A DNA stretch of 64,000 nucleotides, from positions 1,798,001 to 1,862,000 of the forward strand of contig NZ_CP008747.1 in NCBI RefSeq assembly GCF_000816085.1, given 5' to 3'. The notes under the pieces were generated by a model that saw only the letters and a program-made list of their open reading frames with translations, was not told the origin of the DNA and ran no database searches. How positions within the stretch are numbered: position 1 is the stretch's first letter; every line of letters begins with the position of its first letter. A program made the position numbers and the translations under genes. Origin of the DNA: Staphylococcus hyicus (GTDB lineage Bacteria; Bacillota; Bacilli; Staphylococcales; Staphylococcaceae). Below are positions 20,119-31,073 of the stretch, piece by piece.

Positions 20119-21414
20119 TTACCCCTCCATTAATAATAATTCTGGATTGTTAAGTAAACGCTTGATGTGGTTCATTGCGTTTTGACCAGTCGCACCATCA
20201 ATTTGTCTATGGTCAAAGCTTAATGATAATGCTAATACAGGCGCTGCTACAATTTCACCATCTTTTACGATAGGTTTTTGAGCAATACGACCAATACCTA
20301 AAATTGCAACTTCAGGATGGTTAATAACTGGTGTAAACCATTGACCACCTGCAGAACCGATATTGCTGATTGTACATGTTGCACCTTTCATTTCGTCTGA
20401 AGTTAATTTACCATCACGAGCTTTAACCGCAAGTTCATTAATTTCATCAGAAATTTGGAAGATTGATTTACGATCTGCATGTTTTACAACAGGTACTAAT
20501 AAACCTCTGTCTGTATCTGCAGCGATACCAATGTTCCAGTAATGTTTGTGTACAACTTCACCAGCTTCTTCGTTGAATGATGTGTTAAGTGCAGGGTATT
20601 TTTTAAGTGCTGACACTAACGCTTTAACAACATATGGTAAGAATGTTAATTTCGTACCTTGTTCAGCTGCGATTTCTTTAAATTTCTTACGGTGATCCCA
20701 TAATTGTTGAACATCAATTTCATCCATTAATGTTACGTGAGGCGCTGTATGCTTAGAGTTAACCATCGCTTTAGCAATTGCCTTACGCATTGCAGGAATT
20801 TTTTCAGTTGTTTCTGGGAAGTCACCTGCTGGTGCTGCTGTAGGTGCTGCAGTTGCTTCTTGAGGAGATTCAGCTGGTGCTGAAGCTTCCGTTTGAGGTG
20901 TTGTAGCTTGGCCACCACCATTTAAGTAAGCATCAACATCTTCTTTTGTAATTCTACCATTTTTACCTGTACCATTAACAGCTTTAATGTTTACATTGTT
21001 GTCACGTGCATACTTGCGCACTGAAGGCATTGCTTTAACATGTCTGTTTTCGTCAACTTCTTCATTAGCAGCTGGTTGTTGCGGCGCTTCTTCTTTAGCT
21101 TCCTCTTTAACTTCTTCTTTGTTGTCACTTGAGCTATCGTCATCGTGACCGCCTTTGAATTGCATTTCTTCTGCATCTGGTGCATCAATTTTAACAATTG
21201 TATCACCTACGACTGCTACAGTTCCCTCTTCGACAAGAACTTCTTCAACTTTCCCTGAAACAGGTGAAGGGATTTCAACGACAGATTTATCGTTTTGAAC
21301 TTCACATAGTACATCGTCTTCTTCGATTTGATCTCCAGCTTTTACAAACCACTTTACAATTTCACCTTCGTGGATACCTTCACCAATATCTGGTAATTTA
21401 AATTCAAATGCCAC
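20119..21414 (-). CDS. pdhC: Pyruvate dehydrogenase complex E2, dihydrolipoamide acetyltransferase
   Basis: 431-aa core of the complex. One lipoyl domain (1-80; lipoylated Lys43 in [11 protein letters not shown]), an acidic then Ala/Pro-rich flexible linker (about 85-200), a peripheral-subunit-binding domain (about 127-167; [16 protein letters not shown]), and the catalytic acetyltransferase domain (from about 205) ending in [11 protein letters not shown] single lipoyl domain is standard for Gram-positives. It is separated from pdhB by 208 bp, unlike the tight junctions elsewhere in the operon. Confidence 0.97.
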   Translation of the reverse strand: MAFEFKLPDIGEGIHEGEIVKWFVKAGDQIEEDDVLCEVQNDKSVVEIPSPVSGKVEEVLVEEGTVAVVGDTIVKIDAPDAEEMQFKGGHDDDSSSDNKEEVKEEAKEEAPQQPAANEEVDENRHVKAMPSVRKYARDNNVNIKAVNGTGKNGRITKEDVDAYLNGGGQATTPQTEASAPAESPQEATAAPTAAPAGDFPETTEKIPAMRKAIAKAMVNSKHTAPHVTLMDEIDVQQLWDHRKKFKEIAAEQGTKLTFLPYVVKALVSALKKYPALNTSFNEEAGEVVHKHYWNIGIAADTDRGLLVPVVKHADRKSIFQISDEINELAVKARDGKLTSDEMKGATCTISNIGSAGGQWFTPVINHPEVAILGIGRIAQKPIVKDGEIVAAPVLALSLSFDHRQIDGATGQNAMNHIKRLLNNPELLLMEG

Positions 21415-21622
21415 GTTGTTTCCTCCTAATTAATCGTTTTAGATTGATAAGTTATAACGGAATAAAGGAATGTTAAAGACGGAAGATGTGAGAAAAATCA
21501 TGTTGAGCACTGATATGCTTTACATTCAATCTGTCATTATCATCTGTGTTGAAGTTACATCATTATAACTTTTCGCCTCTAACCATTCCTATATTACCCT
21601 TATGCTTCGTTGTTAATGTTAA
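21415..21622 (-). other. Long pdhB-pdhC intercistronic region
   Basis: 208 bp with no open frame. AAGTTATAA (21449-21457) is the exact complement of TTATAACTT (21563-21571), and AGGAATG (21466-21472) of CATTCCT (21584-21590). The two pairings interleave, so the transcript could form crossing stems rather than a simple hairpin. No terminator T run is present. It might hold a processing site, an internal promoter or a structure setting E1/E2 ratios. Confidence 0.4.
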
Positions 21623-22600
21623 TTAAAATTCAAGTGTTTCTTTTGCTTTTTCGATAATGTCGTTTTTGTTTGGCAACCAAACGTTTTCAGCTTGCGTAAA
21701 TGGATAGATTGTATCCGGAGCTGAAACACGACCAATTGGTGCTTCTAATGAAAGTACAGCACGTTCTGATAATTCAGATACGACATTTGCACCTACACCC
21801 GCTTGTTTTTGTGCTTCTTGAACAACAACAACACGTCCTGTTTTTTCAGTTGATTTTACAATTGTATCGATATCAAGTGGTTGAACAGTACGTAAGTCGA
21901 TAACTTCTACTGAATGGCCTTCTTTTTCAAGTTCTTCAGCAGCTTTTAATGATTCTTGAACCATTGCACCGTATGTGATGATTGTTAAGTCTGAACCTTC
22001 TCTTTTTACGTTTGCTTTACCAATTTCAATTGTGTACTCTTCTTCAGGCACTTCTTCACGGAATGAACGGTATAATTTCATATGCTCTAAATACACAACC
22101 GGATCGTTACTACGGATACTTTCAATTAATAAACCTTTAGCATCGTATGGACCAGAAGGAATAACAACTTTAAGACCAGGTGATTGCGCTAATAGACCTT
22201 CTAAGTTATCAGCGTGTAATTCTGGTGTGTGTACACCCCCACCGAATGGTGTGCGAATTGTAACTGGTGCTGTTTTTGAGTTACCAGAACGGAAACGGTG
22301 ACGCGCAATTTGACCTGCAATTGAGTCAAATACTTCGAATACGAAACCTAAGAATTGTACTTCCATAATTGGACGATAACCTTGTGTTGTTAAACCTAAT
22401 GCTAATCCACCAATACCAGATTCTGCTAAAGGTGTGTCGAATACACGGTCTTCACCGAATTCTTTTTGTAATCCTTCCGTAACACGGAATACACCACCAT
22501 TAACACCTACGTCCTCACCAAAAATCAAAGTGTTTTCGTCATTTTTAAGTTCAGTTGCTAGCGCGTTGTTAATCGCTTGAACCATTGTCATTTGTGCCAT
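21623..22600 (-). CDS. pdhB: Pyruvate dehydrogenase E1 beta subunit
   Basis: 325-aa beta chain of the thiamine-diphosphate E1 heterotetramer. Typical transketolase-like features: [19 protein letters not shown] near the start, the conserved [13 protein letters not shown] stretch [16 protein letters not shown], and the C-terminal domain with [10 protein letters not shown]. Four bp after pdhA, so the two E1 subunits are translated together. Confidence 0.97.
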   Translation of the reverse strand: MAQMTMVQAINNALATELKNDENTLIFGEDVGVNGGVFRVTEGLQKEFGEDRVFDTPLAESGIGGLALGLTTQGYRPIMEVQFLGFVFEVFDSIAGQIARHRFRSGNSKTAPVTIRTPFGGGVHTPELHADNLEGLLAQSPGLKVVIPSGPYDAKGLLIESIRSNDPVVYLEHMKLYRSFREEVPEEEYTIEIGKANVKREGSDLTIITYGAMVQESLKAAEELEKEGHSVEVIDLRTVQPLDIDTIVKSTEKTGRVVVVQEAQKQAGVGANVVSELSERAVLSLEAPIGRVSAPDTIYPFTQAENVWLPNKNDIIEKAKETLEF

Positions 22601-22603
22601 GGC

Positions 22604-23713
<1,110 letters not shown>

Positions 23714-23787
23714 TCAATTCACCATACCTTTCCCGTTTATATATATTTCATCTTTACATAGTTTAACACATTTCATAAGAGCTGTTA

Positions 23788-23865
23788 AACAGTTTTACAC
23801 AAGTTCTGTAACAGTTGATAGCATTACAGCGAGCGCAACTGTTATATAAAAATTATGAAACTGTT
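23788..23865. promoter_or_regulatory. Nested dyad array upstream of pdhA
   Basis: AACAGTT at 23788-23794 and 23810-23816 is mirrored by AACTGTT at 23837-23843 and 23859-23865. Within each pair the boxes are 22 bp apart, and the inner pair extends to a perfect 9-bp inverted repeat (TAACAGTTG/CAACTGTTA). It lies between pdhA and the YkyA-like lipoprotein gene on the same strand, so it may be a terminator-like hairpin for the latter's upstream side, an operator, or both. Confidence 0.5.
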
Positions 23866-23874
23866 ATACTTCTA

Positions 23875-24504
23875 TCAGTTAGAAATCTCGTCAATATCAC
23901 GTTTTTCTTTTTGTACATTTCGTAGCGATTTAGCATATTGATCAACTTTATTTTTTAATTGTTTTTGTGCTTCCACTATTGATTTAGATTTTTTATCGAC
24001 TTCTGCTTGTGTGCCTGATTGACCTTTAAAATACGTAAATAAATCTTTTTCTTTATTCACTAAATCTTGATACCCTTTTGTAAACGCTTCATGTTTTTTA
24101 TATTTAGTATCAAGCGCTTTTACAAATTCGTCATATTGTTTTTTCTTATCTTTATCTTCTATTTTATTCACGTCATTTTTCAGTTTTTCAAATTCTTTTT
24201 TAGAATTTTTCACTGCATCTTCTTCTTGCTTAATTGTGTTGTTTCTCTCATTTGTATTTTTTAATACTTTGTCAAGATCACTTTGAATCGTAGTCGGGTC
24301 TTTACCATTAAAAGCTTTTGTGATTTTTTCTTTTTCTTGCTCCAACTTGTTTCTATTTTGATTAATGTGTTCAAGTGGTTGTTCAGCCTTTTGCATTTTA
24401 TCGAGCCCATCATTTATATTTTTAATATGCTCTTTGTCATTATTACAAGCAGCCAATAAAACTGTCGTTGCTAATACTAAACTCATTGTTTTTTTTATCT
24501 TCAT
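23875..24504 (-). CDS. YkyA-family lipoprotein
   Basis: 209-aa secreted lipoprotein: signal peptide 1-19 with lipobox LLAAC, Cys20 being the lipidation site. The mature part is almost wholly charged helix (Lys/Glu/Asp/Asn heptads, for example LEQEKEKITKAF), predicted coiled coil, as in the YkyA family of putative cell-wall-binding lipoproteins. It lies between pdhA and def, the same place as Bacillus ykyA. Function unproven. Same strand as, but upstream-distal to, no other gene; its 3' end points to pdhA's promoter region. Confidence 0.87.
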   Translation of the reverse strand: MKIKKTMSLVLATTVLLAACNNDKEHIKNINDGLDKMQKAEQPLEHINQNRNKLEQEKEKITKAFNGKDPTTIQSDLDKVLKNTNERNNTIKQEEDAVKNSKKEFEKLKNDVNKIEDKDKKKQYDEFVKALDTKYKKHEAFTKGYQDLVNKEKDLFTYFKGQSGTQAEVDKKSKSIVEAQKQLKNKVDQYAKSLRNVQKEKRDIDEISN

Positions 24505-24627
24505 GATTCAAAAGTCCTCCTTCTATTCATTGGTAATGGTAATGAAAACAAATGGATAAATCAAACATTATTATTATGACTCTGATACACTTATCTGATA
24601 TATTATTGTTTAAGGAAGGTGTCAAAT

Positions 24628-25179
24628 ATGCTAACAATGAAAGATATTATTCGCGATGGACATCCAACACTTCGTCAAAGAGCAGAAGAGGTTACTTTTC
24701 CTTTATCTGCTGAAGACAAAGAAACCTTTATAGCTATGCAAACATTTTTACGCAATAGCCAAGATCCAGAAATCTCAGAAAAATATCAATTACGAAGCGG
24801 TGTCGGCTTAGCTGCACCTCAAATCAATGTACCGAAACGTGCATTTGCAATATATTTGCCTGACGATGGTAATGGTAAAACTTATGACATGATGATAATT
24901 AATCCTAAAATTGTCAGCCATAGTGTTCAAGAAGGTTATTTACCTACTGGCGAAGGTTGTCTTAGTGTTGATGAAGATGTTCCAGGACTCGTTCATCGTC
25001 ATTATAGAATTAAAATTAAAGCATTCGATATGGATGGCAATGAATTCAGTTTACGTTTAAAGGGCTATCCTGCAATCGTTTTTCAACATGAACTCGACCA
25101 TTTAAATGGCGTGATGTTTTACGATCACATTGATGATCAAAATCCACTTCAACCTCATCAAAACGCGGTAGAAGTATAA
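24628..25179 (+). CDS. def: Peptide deformylase
   Basis: 183-aa Fe2+/Zn2+ metalloenzyme that removes the N-formyl group from nascent proteins. The three family motifs are present: GVGLAAPQ (58-65), EGCLSV (109-114; metal ligand Cys111) and HELDH (154-158; His ligands and catalytic Glu). The insert after motif 1 makes it the type II form usual in Gram-positives. A GTG at 24619 overlaps the AAGGAAGG ribosome-binding site, so the ATG at 24628 is used. Ended by a strong bidirectional terminator. Confidence 0.96.
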   Translation: MLTMKDIIRDGHPTLRQRAEEVTFPLSAEDKETFIAMQTFLRNSQDPEISEKYQLRSGVGLAAPQINVPKRAFAIYLPDDGNGKTYDMMIINPKIVSHSVQEGYLPTGEGCLSVDEDVPGLVHRHYRIKIKAFDMDGNEFSLRLKGYPAIVFQHELDHLNGVMFYDHIDDQNPLQPHQNAVEV

Positions 25180-25180
25180 T

Positions 25181-25225
25181 AAAACACCTAAGAAGTTGTA
25201 CGTGTTGTACCTTCTTAGGTGTTTT
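25181..25225. terminator. Bidirectional terminator
   Basis: Perfect 15-bp stem, AAAACACCTAAGAAG with CTTCTTAGGTGTTTT, between convergent def and the hypothetical gene at 25230. Confidence 0.9.
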
Positions 25226-25229
25226 AAGT

Positions 25230-25499
25230 TTACATAAATTCATCGCGTCGTTCTGTATAGTTTACATTTAATGATGGCAATTGGGCCTTAATGTTTTCGA
25301 ACGTTTCGATATTTAGAAACTCAGGATCGTGACCATGTTTCATATAATGCGGATCCTTATCAGTAGAGCTCGGTTCATTATATTCAAAAAACATTGTGAC
25401 TTCACTTGCTCGTACTTCAAAGCTAATACTTTTTAAAACTTTATCCTCACGTTGAATCTCTTTCTTTAATTCATCAATAATGCGGGTTTCACTTTTCAT
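25230..25499 (-). CDS. Conserved hypothetical protein
   Basis: 89-aa soluble acidic protein, no signal or membrane segment. I do not recognise a family. Helical N-terminus (TRIIDELKKEIQREDKVLKSI), beta-like middle (VRASEVTMFFEYNEP) and a polar end. It sits between def and rpoY, a place where staphylococci carry a small hypothetical gene. The frame opens with GTG at 25508, but AGGTGA is 5 bp from the ATG at 25499. Confidence 0.7.
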   Translation of the reverse strand: MKSETRIIDELKKEIQREDKVLKSISFEVRASEVTMFFEYNEPSSTDKDPHYMKHGHDPEFLNIETFENIKAQLPSLNVNYTERRDEFM

Positions 25500-25968
25500 T
25501 GCGCTCACCTATTCCAATTAAAATACAACCATTTAGTGTAAAGATGCCCTCTCTCTATTTAGTTTATCACAAACTGCTTTATTTATCTGATTACATCATG
25601 TAAAATAAATACTAACTAGGTCATTGAACGTTGACATTATACATTTAAAATATTTGCATGTGCGTTAAGATATTTGAAACATGTTCTCATGCAAATTGTT
25701 TTCGCATTTTAAATGCGCCATTCAATTGTATGTCACAGTCGCCTTTATAGAGTCATTATGAATCATATCCTCATATATGATTATAAAATACTCAATGGTC
25801 GTAATTAAATAATACATATGCAAGTAACTAAGTCTATGAATGTATGGATTGAATGGAGTCTATCTTTAAGATTTTACTTATTCAGTTCATGTTTTTTATT
25901 TTTACATTAAAACACTTAGATTCATGCATCAAAAAAATATATTTGCAATTTCTAGGAGGAACTCATAC
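25500..25968. other. Long divergent intergenic region before rpoY
   Basis: 469 bp with no supported gene. It contains a perfect palindrome CGCATTTTAAATGCG near 25703-25717, a hairpin AATCATAT/ATATGATT near 25760-25783, and AT-rich sequence. A candidate promoter at 25624-25651 would give rpoY-rnjA a leader of about 310 nt. Confidence 0.5.
25624..25651 (+). promoter_or_regulatory. Candidate promoter of rpoY-rnjA
   Basis: TTGAAC (25624-25629), 16-bp spacer, TAAAAT (25646-25651) on the + strand. Placement would produce a long 5' leader; a closer promoter cannot be excluded. Confidence 0.35.
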
Positions 25969-27866
<1,898 letters not shown>

Positions 27867-27879
27867 ATATGTCCAATCA

Positions 27880-27910
27880 AAACCACCCGTTCATGCGGGT
27901 GGTTTGTTTT
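27880..27910 (+). terminator. Terminator of rpoY-rnjA
   Basis: AAACCACCCG pairs with CGGGTGGTTT around a 6-nt loop and is followed by GTTTTG. Confidence 0.85.
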
Positions 27911-28289
27911 GTGGCTGAATACCTCTGTTACTGACCAGCCCTTGTACGGGCACTGAAAAGTTTAGCCAACTGTACTACTTTCTCAGCGACCCTTAAAAGG
28001 ATCCTATTTTTTCTCATCCACTGGCTAAAAACTTTAAAAATTATAGAATCGGCTGATCAATTTAGTATATGACTTATATGAACAACTATCAGTAAAATAT
28101 TCGTGCACAAAATAGAGGTTGACCATCTTAAAATCACTGCGATTTATCGGGTGGTCAACCTCTGCCACTCATACTTTATTTTTGTTCTTTCTCAATTTTG
28201 TCTATCATCTTTTTTGATCATTTCTCAGTTTAATTGTTTACTTCAATCATGGCTTGCTCAAGATTTTTTGATGAGATGATACTATAACA
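27911..28289. other. Non-coding accessory stretch beside the superantigen-like gene
   Basis: About 380 bp without a supported gene. Its main structure is the hairpin at 28114-28163. The rest includes GC-richer patches (near 27935-27960) unlike the surrounding AT-rich spacers and could be a decayed mobile-element end, but no transposase fragment is readable. Confidence 0.4.
28114..28163. repeat. Long hairpin near the superantigen-like gene
   Basis: AGAGGTTGACCA (28114-28125) is perfectly complementary to TGGTCAACCTCT (28152-28163), and AAATC/GATTT form an inner stem. No T run follows on either strand, so it is not a classic terminator; it looks like a dispersed repeat or mobile-element end. 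Confidence 0.6.
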
Positions 28290-28844
28290 TCATGATGCTG
28301 TAATCTCGAAAGTGATATCTTTAAGCTCTTCGGTATTAATTTTCACATTTTCTCTATGACTTTGAAGCGCTTTATGTGTTTCAAGGGTATATCTATCGCC
28401 AGACTTTGTATTTATGACAATATCACCTTTCGGAAGTTTATCACCTAAATACAAGCCGTATGAAACATGTGCATACCTTACAATATGATCCAATTCTTTT
28501 AGTGTAATCACCCCTTTATCTAATGTGACATTACGCTTAGGAGTGTATGTTGTGCCATTATAAATATAAGTACCTTTAAAGTTTAAACGCACTTCGTTTG
28601 ATTTCAAAGGCGCATTAGAGTATGCCCAAATTTTTAAATTCCCTTTTTTATCTCCTATTTGTGATTTGCTATATCTATCATATAATTTTTTAACCGCCGC
28701 CGCTTCGTTTTGTGTTTGTACTTCTTGCACGTTAGACGTATCTGCGTGAGATATATTTGAAATACTGCCTAAAGCAGCTGTTCCTGTAAATCCAGTTAAT
28801 ATAATTCCTGCCATCGTAAATTTTGTTAATAATTTTAAAGGCAT
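28290..28844 (-). CDS. Secreted superantigen-like beta-grasp protein (short form)
   Basis: 184-aa exported protein: signal peptide about 1-34 (hydrophobic 10-27, likely cut after SHA). The C-terminal half has the beta-grasp signature of staphylococcal superantigens and superantigen-like (SSL) proteins: LKELDHIVR at 115-123, YGLY at 129-132, GDIVINTKSGDRYTL at 140-154 and INTEELKDITFEI at 169-181, comparable to TSST-1 and SSL C-termini. The mature chain is only about 150 residues against about 195 for SSLs, so the N-terminal OB fold is short or missing; an EapH/MAP-type single beta-grasp protein is the alternative. A GGAGAGGG ribosome-binding site precedes the ATG. It lies between rnjA and ktrA, adjacent genes in S. 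aureus, so it is an insertion. Likely immune-evasion role is inference. Confidence 0.72.
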   Translation of the reverse strand: MPLKLLTKFTMAGIILTGFTGTAALGSISNISHADTSNVQEVQTQNEAAAVKKLYDRYSKSQIGDKKGNLKIWAYSNAPLKSNEVRLNFKGTYIYNGTTYTPKRNVTLDKGVITLKELDHIVRYAHVSYGLYLGDKLPKGDIVINTKSGDRYTLETHKALQSHRENVKINTEELKDITFEITAS

Positions 28845-29250
28845 AATTATCCCTCTCCATTCTAAGTTGATTTCGATTTTTAAAACCGTACATCATGATG
28901 TAAGATTATTATATAACTAAAAATTAAAAATAAAATACACAGAATATTAAAGAATCTTAATTAAATCTTAATACTCGTCTATTCAAGCGCTTATGTTTCA
29001 TTTTAACTACATATTTAATAGATTGTTTTCATCTGTTATTTCAAATTAAGCAACGTTATATTCATTGTTAATTAGTTCATGACTTCATATAAATAAAAAA
29101 CCGTTGCGACAAACAATCGCAACGGTTTTAATCTTCCTAAATTTCGAGCTAATCTTTACCACTCGTGAATGGCGTACAATACAATGTGGTACCCACACTT
29201 TTAACATTAAAAAAGTGTCTCATGATTGTACCACTAGAATCAACGTCCTA
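28845..29250. other. Intergenic region between the superantigen-like gene and ktrA
   Basis: 406 bp with no supported gene. AT-rich upstream part (likely promoter of the superantigen-like gene), then the ktrA-side terminator at 29095-29130 and a second, larger dyad at 29186-29234 (GTGGTAC/GTACCAC with inner CACTTTT/AAAAGTG). Confidence 0.55.
29095..29130 (-). terminator. Terminator downstream of ktrA
   Basis: AAAACCGTTGCGA pairs with TCGCAACGGTTTT; on the minus strand TTTTTTATTT follows. It lies about 120 bp past the ktrA stop and before the superantigen-like gene, insulating it. Confidence 0.8.
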
Positions 29251-29910
29251 TTAATGCGCCATTTTTTTCTCATAGCGCGTTAAATCATTATCATGGCCAA
29301 TCATAATTAAAATATCATCAAATTCTAATACCATTTCTGGATCAGGTGCCACGATAATTTCCTTACCACGTTTGATTGCAATAATATTGATGCCATAGTT
29401 TGCTCGAATATCCAATTCTACTAAACTTTGACCTGCTAATTTTTCATTTACTTTCATTTCAATAATAGAATGTTCATCTGACAATTCGAGATAATCAAGC
29501 ACTGTGCCACTCGCCACATTATGTGCAATTCGGCGGCCCATATCGCGTTCAGGATGCACAACGGTATCCGCACCTATTTTATTTAAAATTTTTGCGTGAT
29601 AATCATTTTGTGCTTTGGCGGTAACCTTTTTTACACCTAATTCTTTTAGAATTAACGTTGTTAGTGTGCTCGCTTGAATATTTTCACCTATCGCTACAAT
29701 CACATGATCAAAGTTTCTAATCCCTAAGCTTTTCATCACAGCTTCATCTGTTGTATCCGCTACAACCGCATGTGTTGCGATATCACTATATTCATCAACG
29801 CGATGTTCATCACTATCAATCGCCATGACATCCATATCGAGCGCGTTTAGCTCACGCACAATACTTCCGCCAAAACGTCCTAACCCAATTACAACATACT
29901 CTTTATCCAT
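29251..29910 (-). CDS. ktrA: Potassium uptake regulatory subunit (RCK protein KtrA/KtrC)
   Basis: 219-aa cytoplasmic gating ring of the Ktr K+ transporter; also a known c-di-AMP target in S. aureus. N-terminal Rossmann RCK domain with GLGRFGGSIVREL (8-20) and acidic strand end AIDSDEHRVDEYSD; C-terminal RCK_C domain from about 135 (SIIEMKVNEKLAGQSLVELDIR). The membrane subunit KtrB/D is not in the window, as usual for staphylococci. Alone on the minus strand, 143 bp downstream of cydB, matching the cydAB-ktrA-rnjA order of S. aureus. Confidence 0.93.
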   Translation of the reverse strand: MDKEYVVIGLGRFGGSIVRELNALDMDVMAIDSDEHRVDEYSDIATHAVVADTTDEAVMKSLGIRNFDHVIVAIGENIQASTLTTLILKELGVKKVTAKAQNDYHAKILNKIGADTVVHPERDMGRRIAHNVASGTVLDYLELSDEHSIIEMKVNEKLAGQSLVELDIRANYGINIIAIKRGKEIIVAPDPEMVLEFDDILIMIGHDNDLTRYEKKMAH

Positions 29911-30053
29911 TATTTACCTCCGTAATTAGAAAAGATCAAGCATGAAAAAATTTAAAGTTGTGGGCAAGCCACAATCATTTAATTTTCCAAGATAACACCT
30001 GAACGATTGCTTTATCCACTTTCATCGATAACCCGATGTCTTAATGAATACTA

Positions 30054-31073
30054 CTATTTTCTACCTCTTACATAGTCTTTGTCAAATACAAATAGTTTCA
30101 GTAAAAATCCTAAAGATGGTAATAATAAAATAAGTCCTAAAATGAATACAATGATTAATGCTATTGCCATCGTATCGTTTGTCACTGCGTGATCAATACG
30201 AACATATGGATACAACAAATATGGCAGTTTACTTATGCCATACCCAAAAAATGCCGTGCCGATTTGAATCATTACAAATAAAAATGCGATGCCATGCGCT
30301 TTTTTCAAATATGTGAGTATACCCGCGATTAAAAATGCAATAAAACTAATAACAAACAGCCAACCGTAATCATAAACAGCAGTTTCAAAATGTGTCTTAT
30401 TTTGCACACGTAATGATAAAAATACAAATAATGAAATCATTATCATGGGTGCGCCCCACATAAGAAACCATTTGCGTAACAATAAATATGCTTCGCCATC
30501 TTTAGCTCTATGGGCATAAAATGTTAAAAATCCAGAAGAAATATATAATACCGTTACAATAGATAATAAAACTACCGCCCATCCATAAGGACTTAATAAT
30601 AATGCTATCCAATCTAAATCAACTAAATCATTTGAGGTACGGATTAAATATCCCCCCTCTGATATTGTTAAAACTGTTGATAACGAAGCGGGTATCAAGA
30701 GACCGGAAATGGCATAAATCATCAACCAAGATAACTTTGAATCTTGACCATAATTTTCAAATGCATAAAACGCACCGCGTGCTGCTAATAAAATTAGTGC
30801 AAGTGATCCTGGAATGAGCAATGCTGTTCCATAATAATATGCTGTATCAGGGAAAAATCCGACTATACCTACAAAGAAAAATACAAAGAATACATTTGTT
30901 ACTTCCCATACTGGATTTAAATAGCGTTGTATCAGGCCATTAATTTTCTTAGATTCACCAAATAATTTGGCATGCATTGAAAAGAATCCTGCACCAAAAT
31001 CAATGGATGCAACAATGATATAACCGAAGAGGAATAACCATAATACTGTAATGCCAATCAATTCATAACTCAT
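30054..31073 (-). CDS. cydB: Cytochrome bd-type quinol oxidase subunit II
   Basis: 339-aa polytopic membrane protein (about eight helices), partner of CydA in the high-affinity bd oxidase that takes electrons from menaquinol at low oxygen. N-terminal LFGYIIVASIDFGAGFFS is a typical CydB start; WEVTNVFFVFFFVGIVGFFPD follows. Its start overlaps cydA by 4 bp. Confidence 0.93.
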   Translation of the reverse strand: MSYELIGITVLWLFLFGYIIVASIDFGAGFFSMHAKLFGESKKINGLIQRYLNPVWEVTNVFFVFFFVGIVGFFPDTAYYYGTALLIPGSLALILLAARGAFYAFENYGQDSKLSWLMIYAISGLLIPASLSTVLTISEGGYLIRTSNDLVDLDWIALLLSPYGWAVVLLSIVTVLYISSGFLTFYAHRAKDGEAYLLLRKWFLMWGAPMIMISLFVFLSLRVQNKTHFETAVYDYGWLFVISFIAFLIAGILTYLKKAHGIAFLFVMIQIGTAFFGYGISKLPYLLYPYVRIDHAVTNDTMAIALIIVFILGLILLLPSLGFLLKLFVFDKDYVRGRK

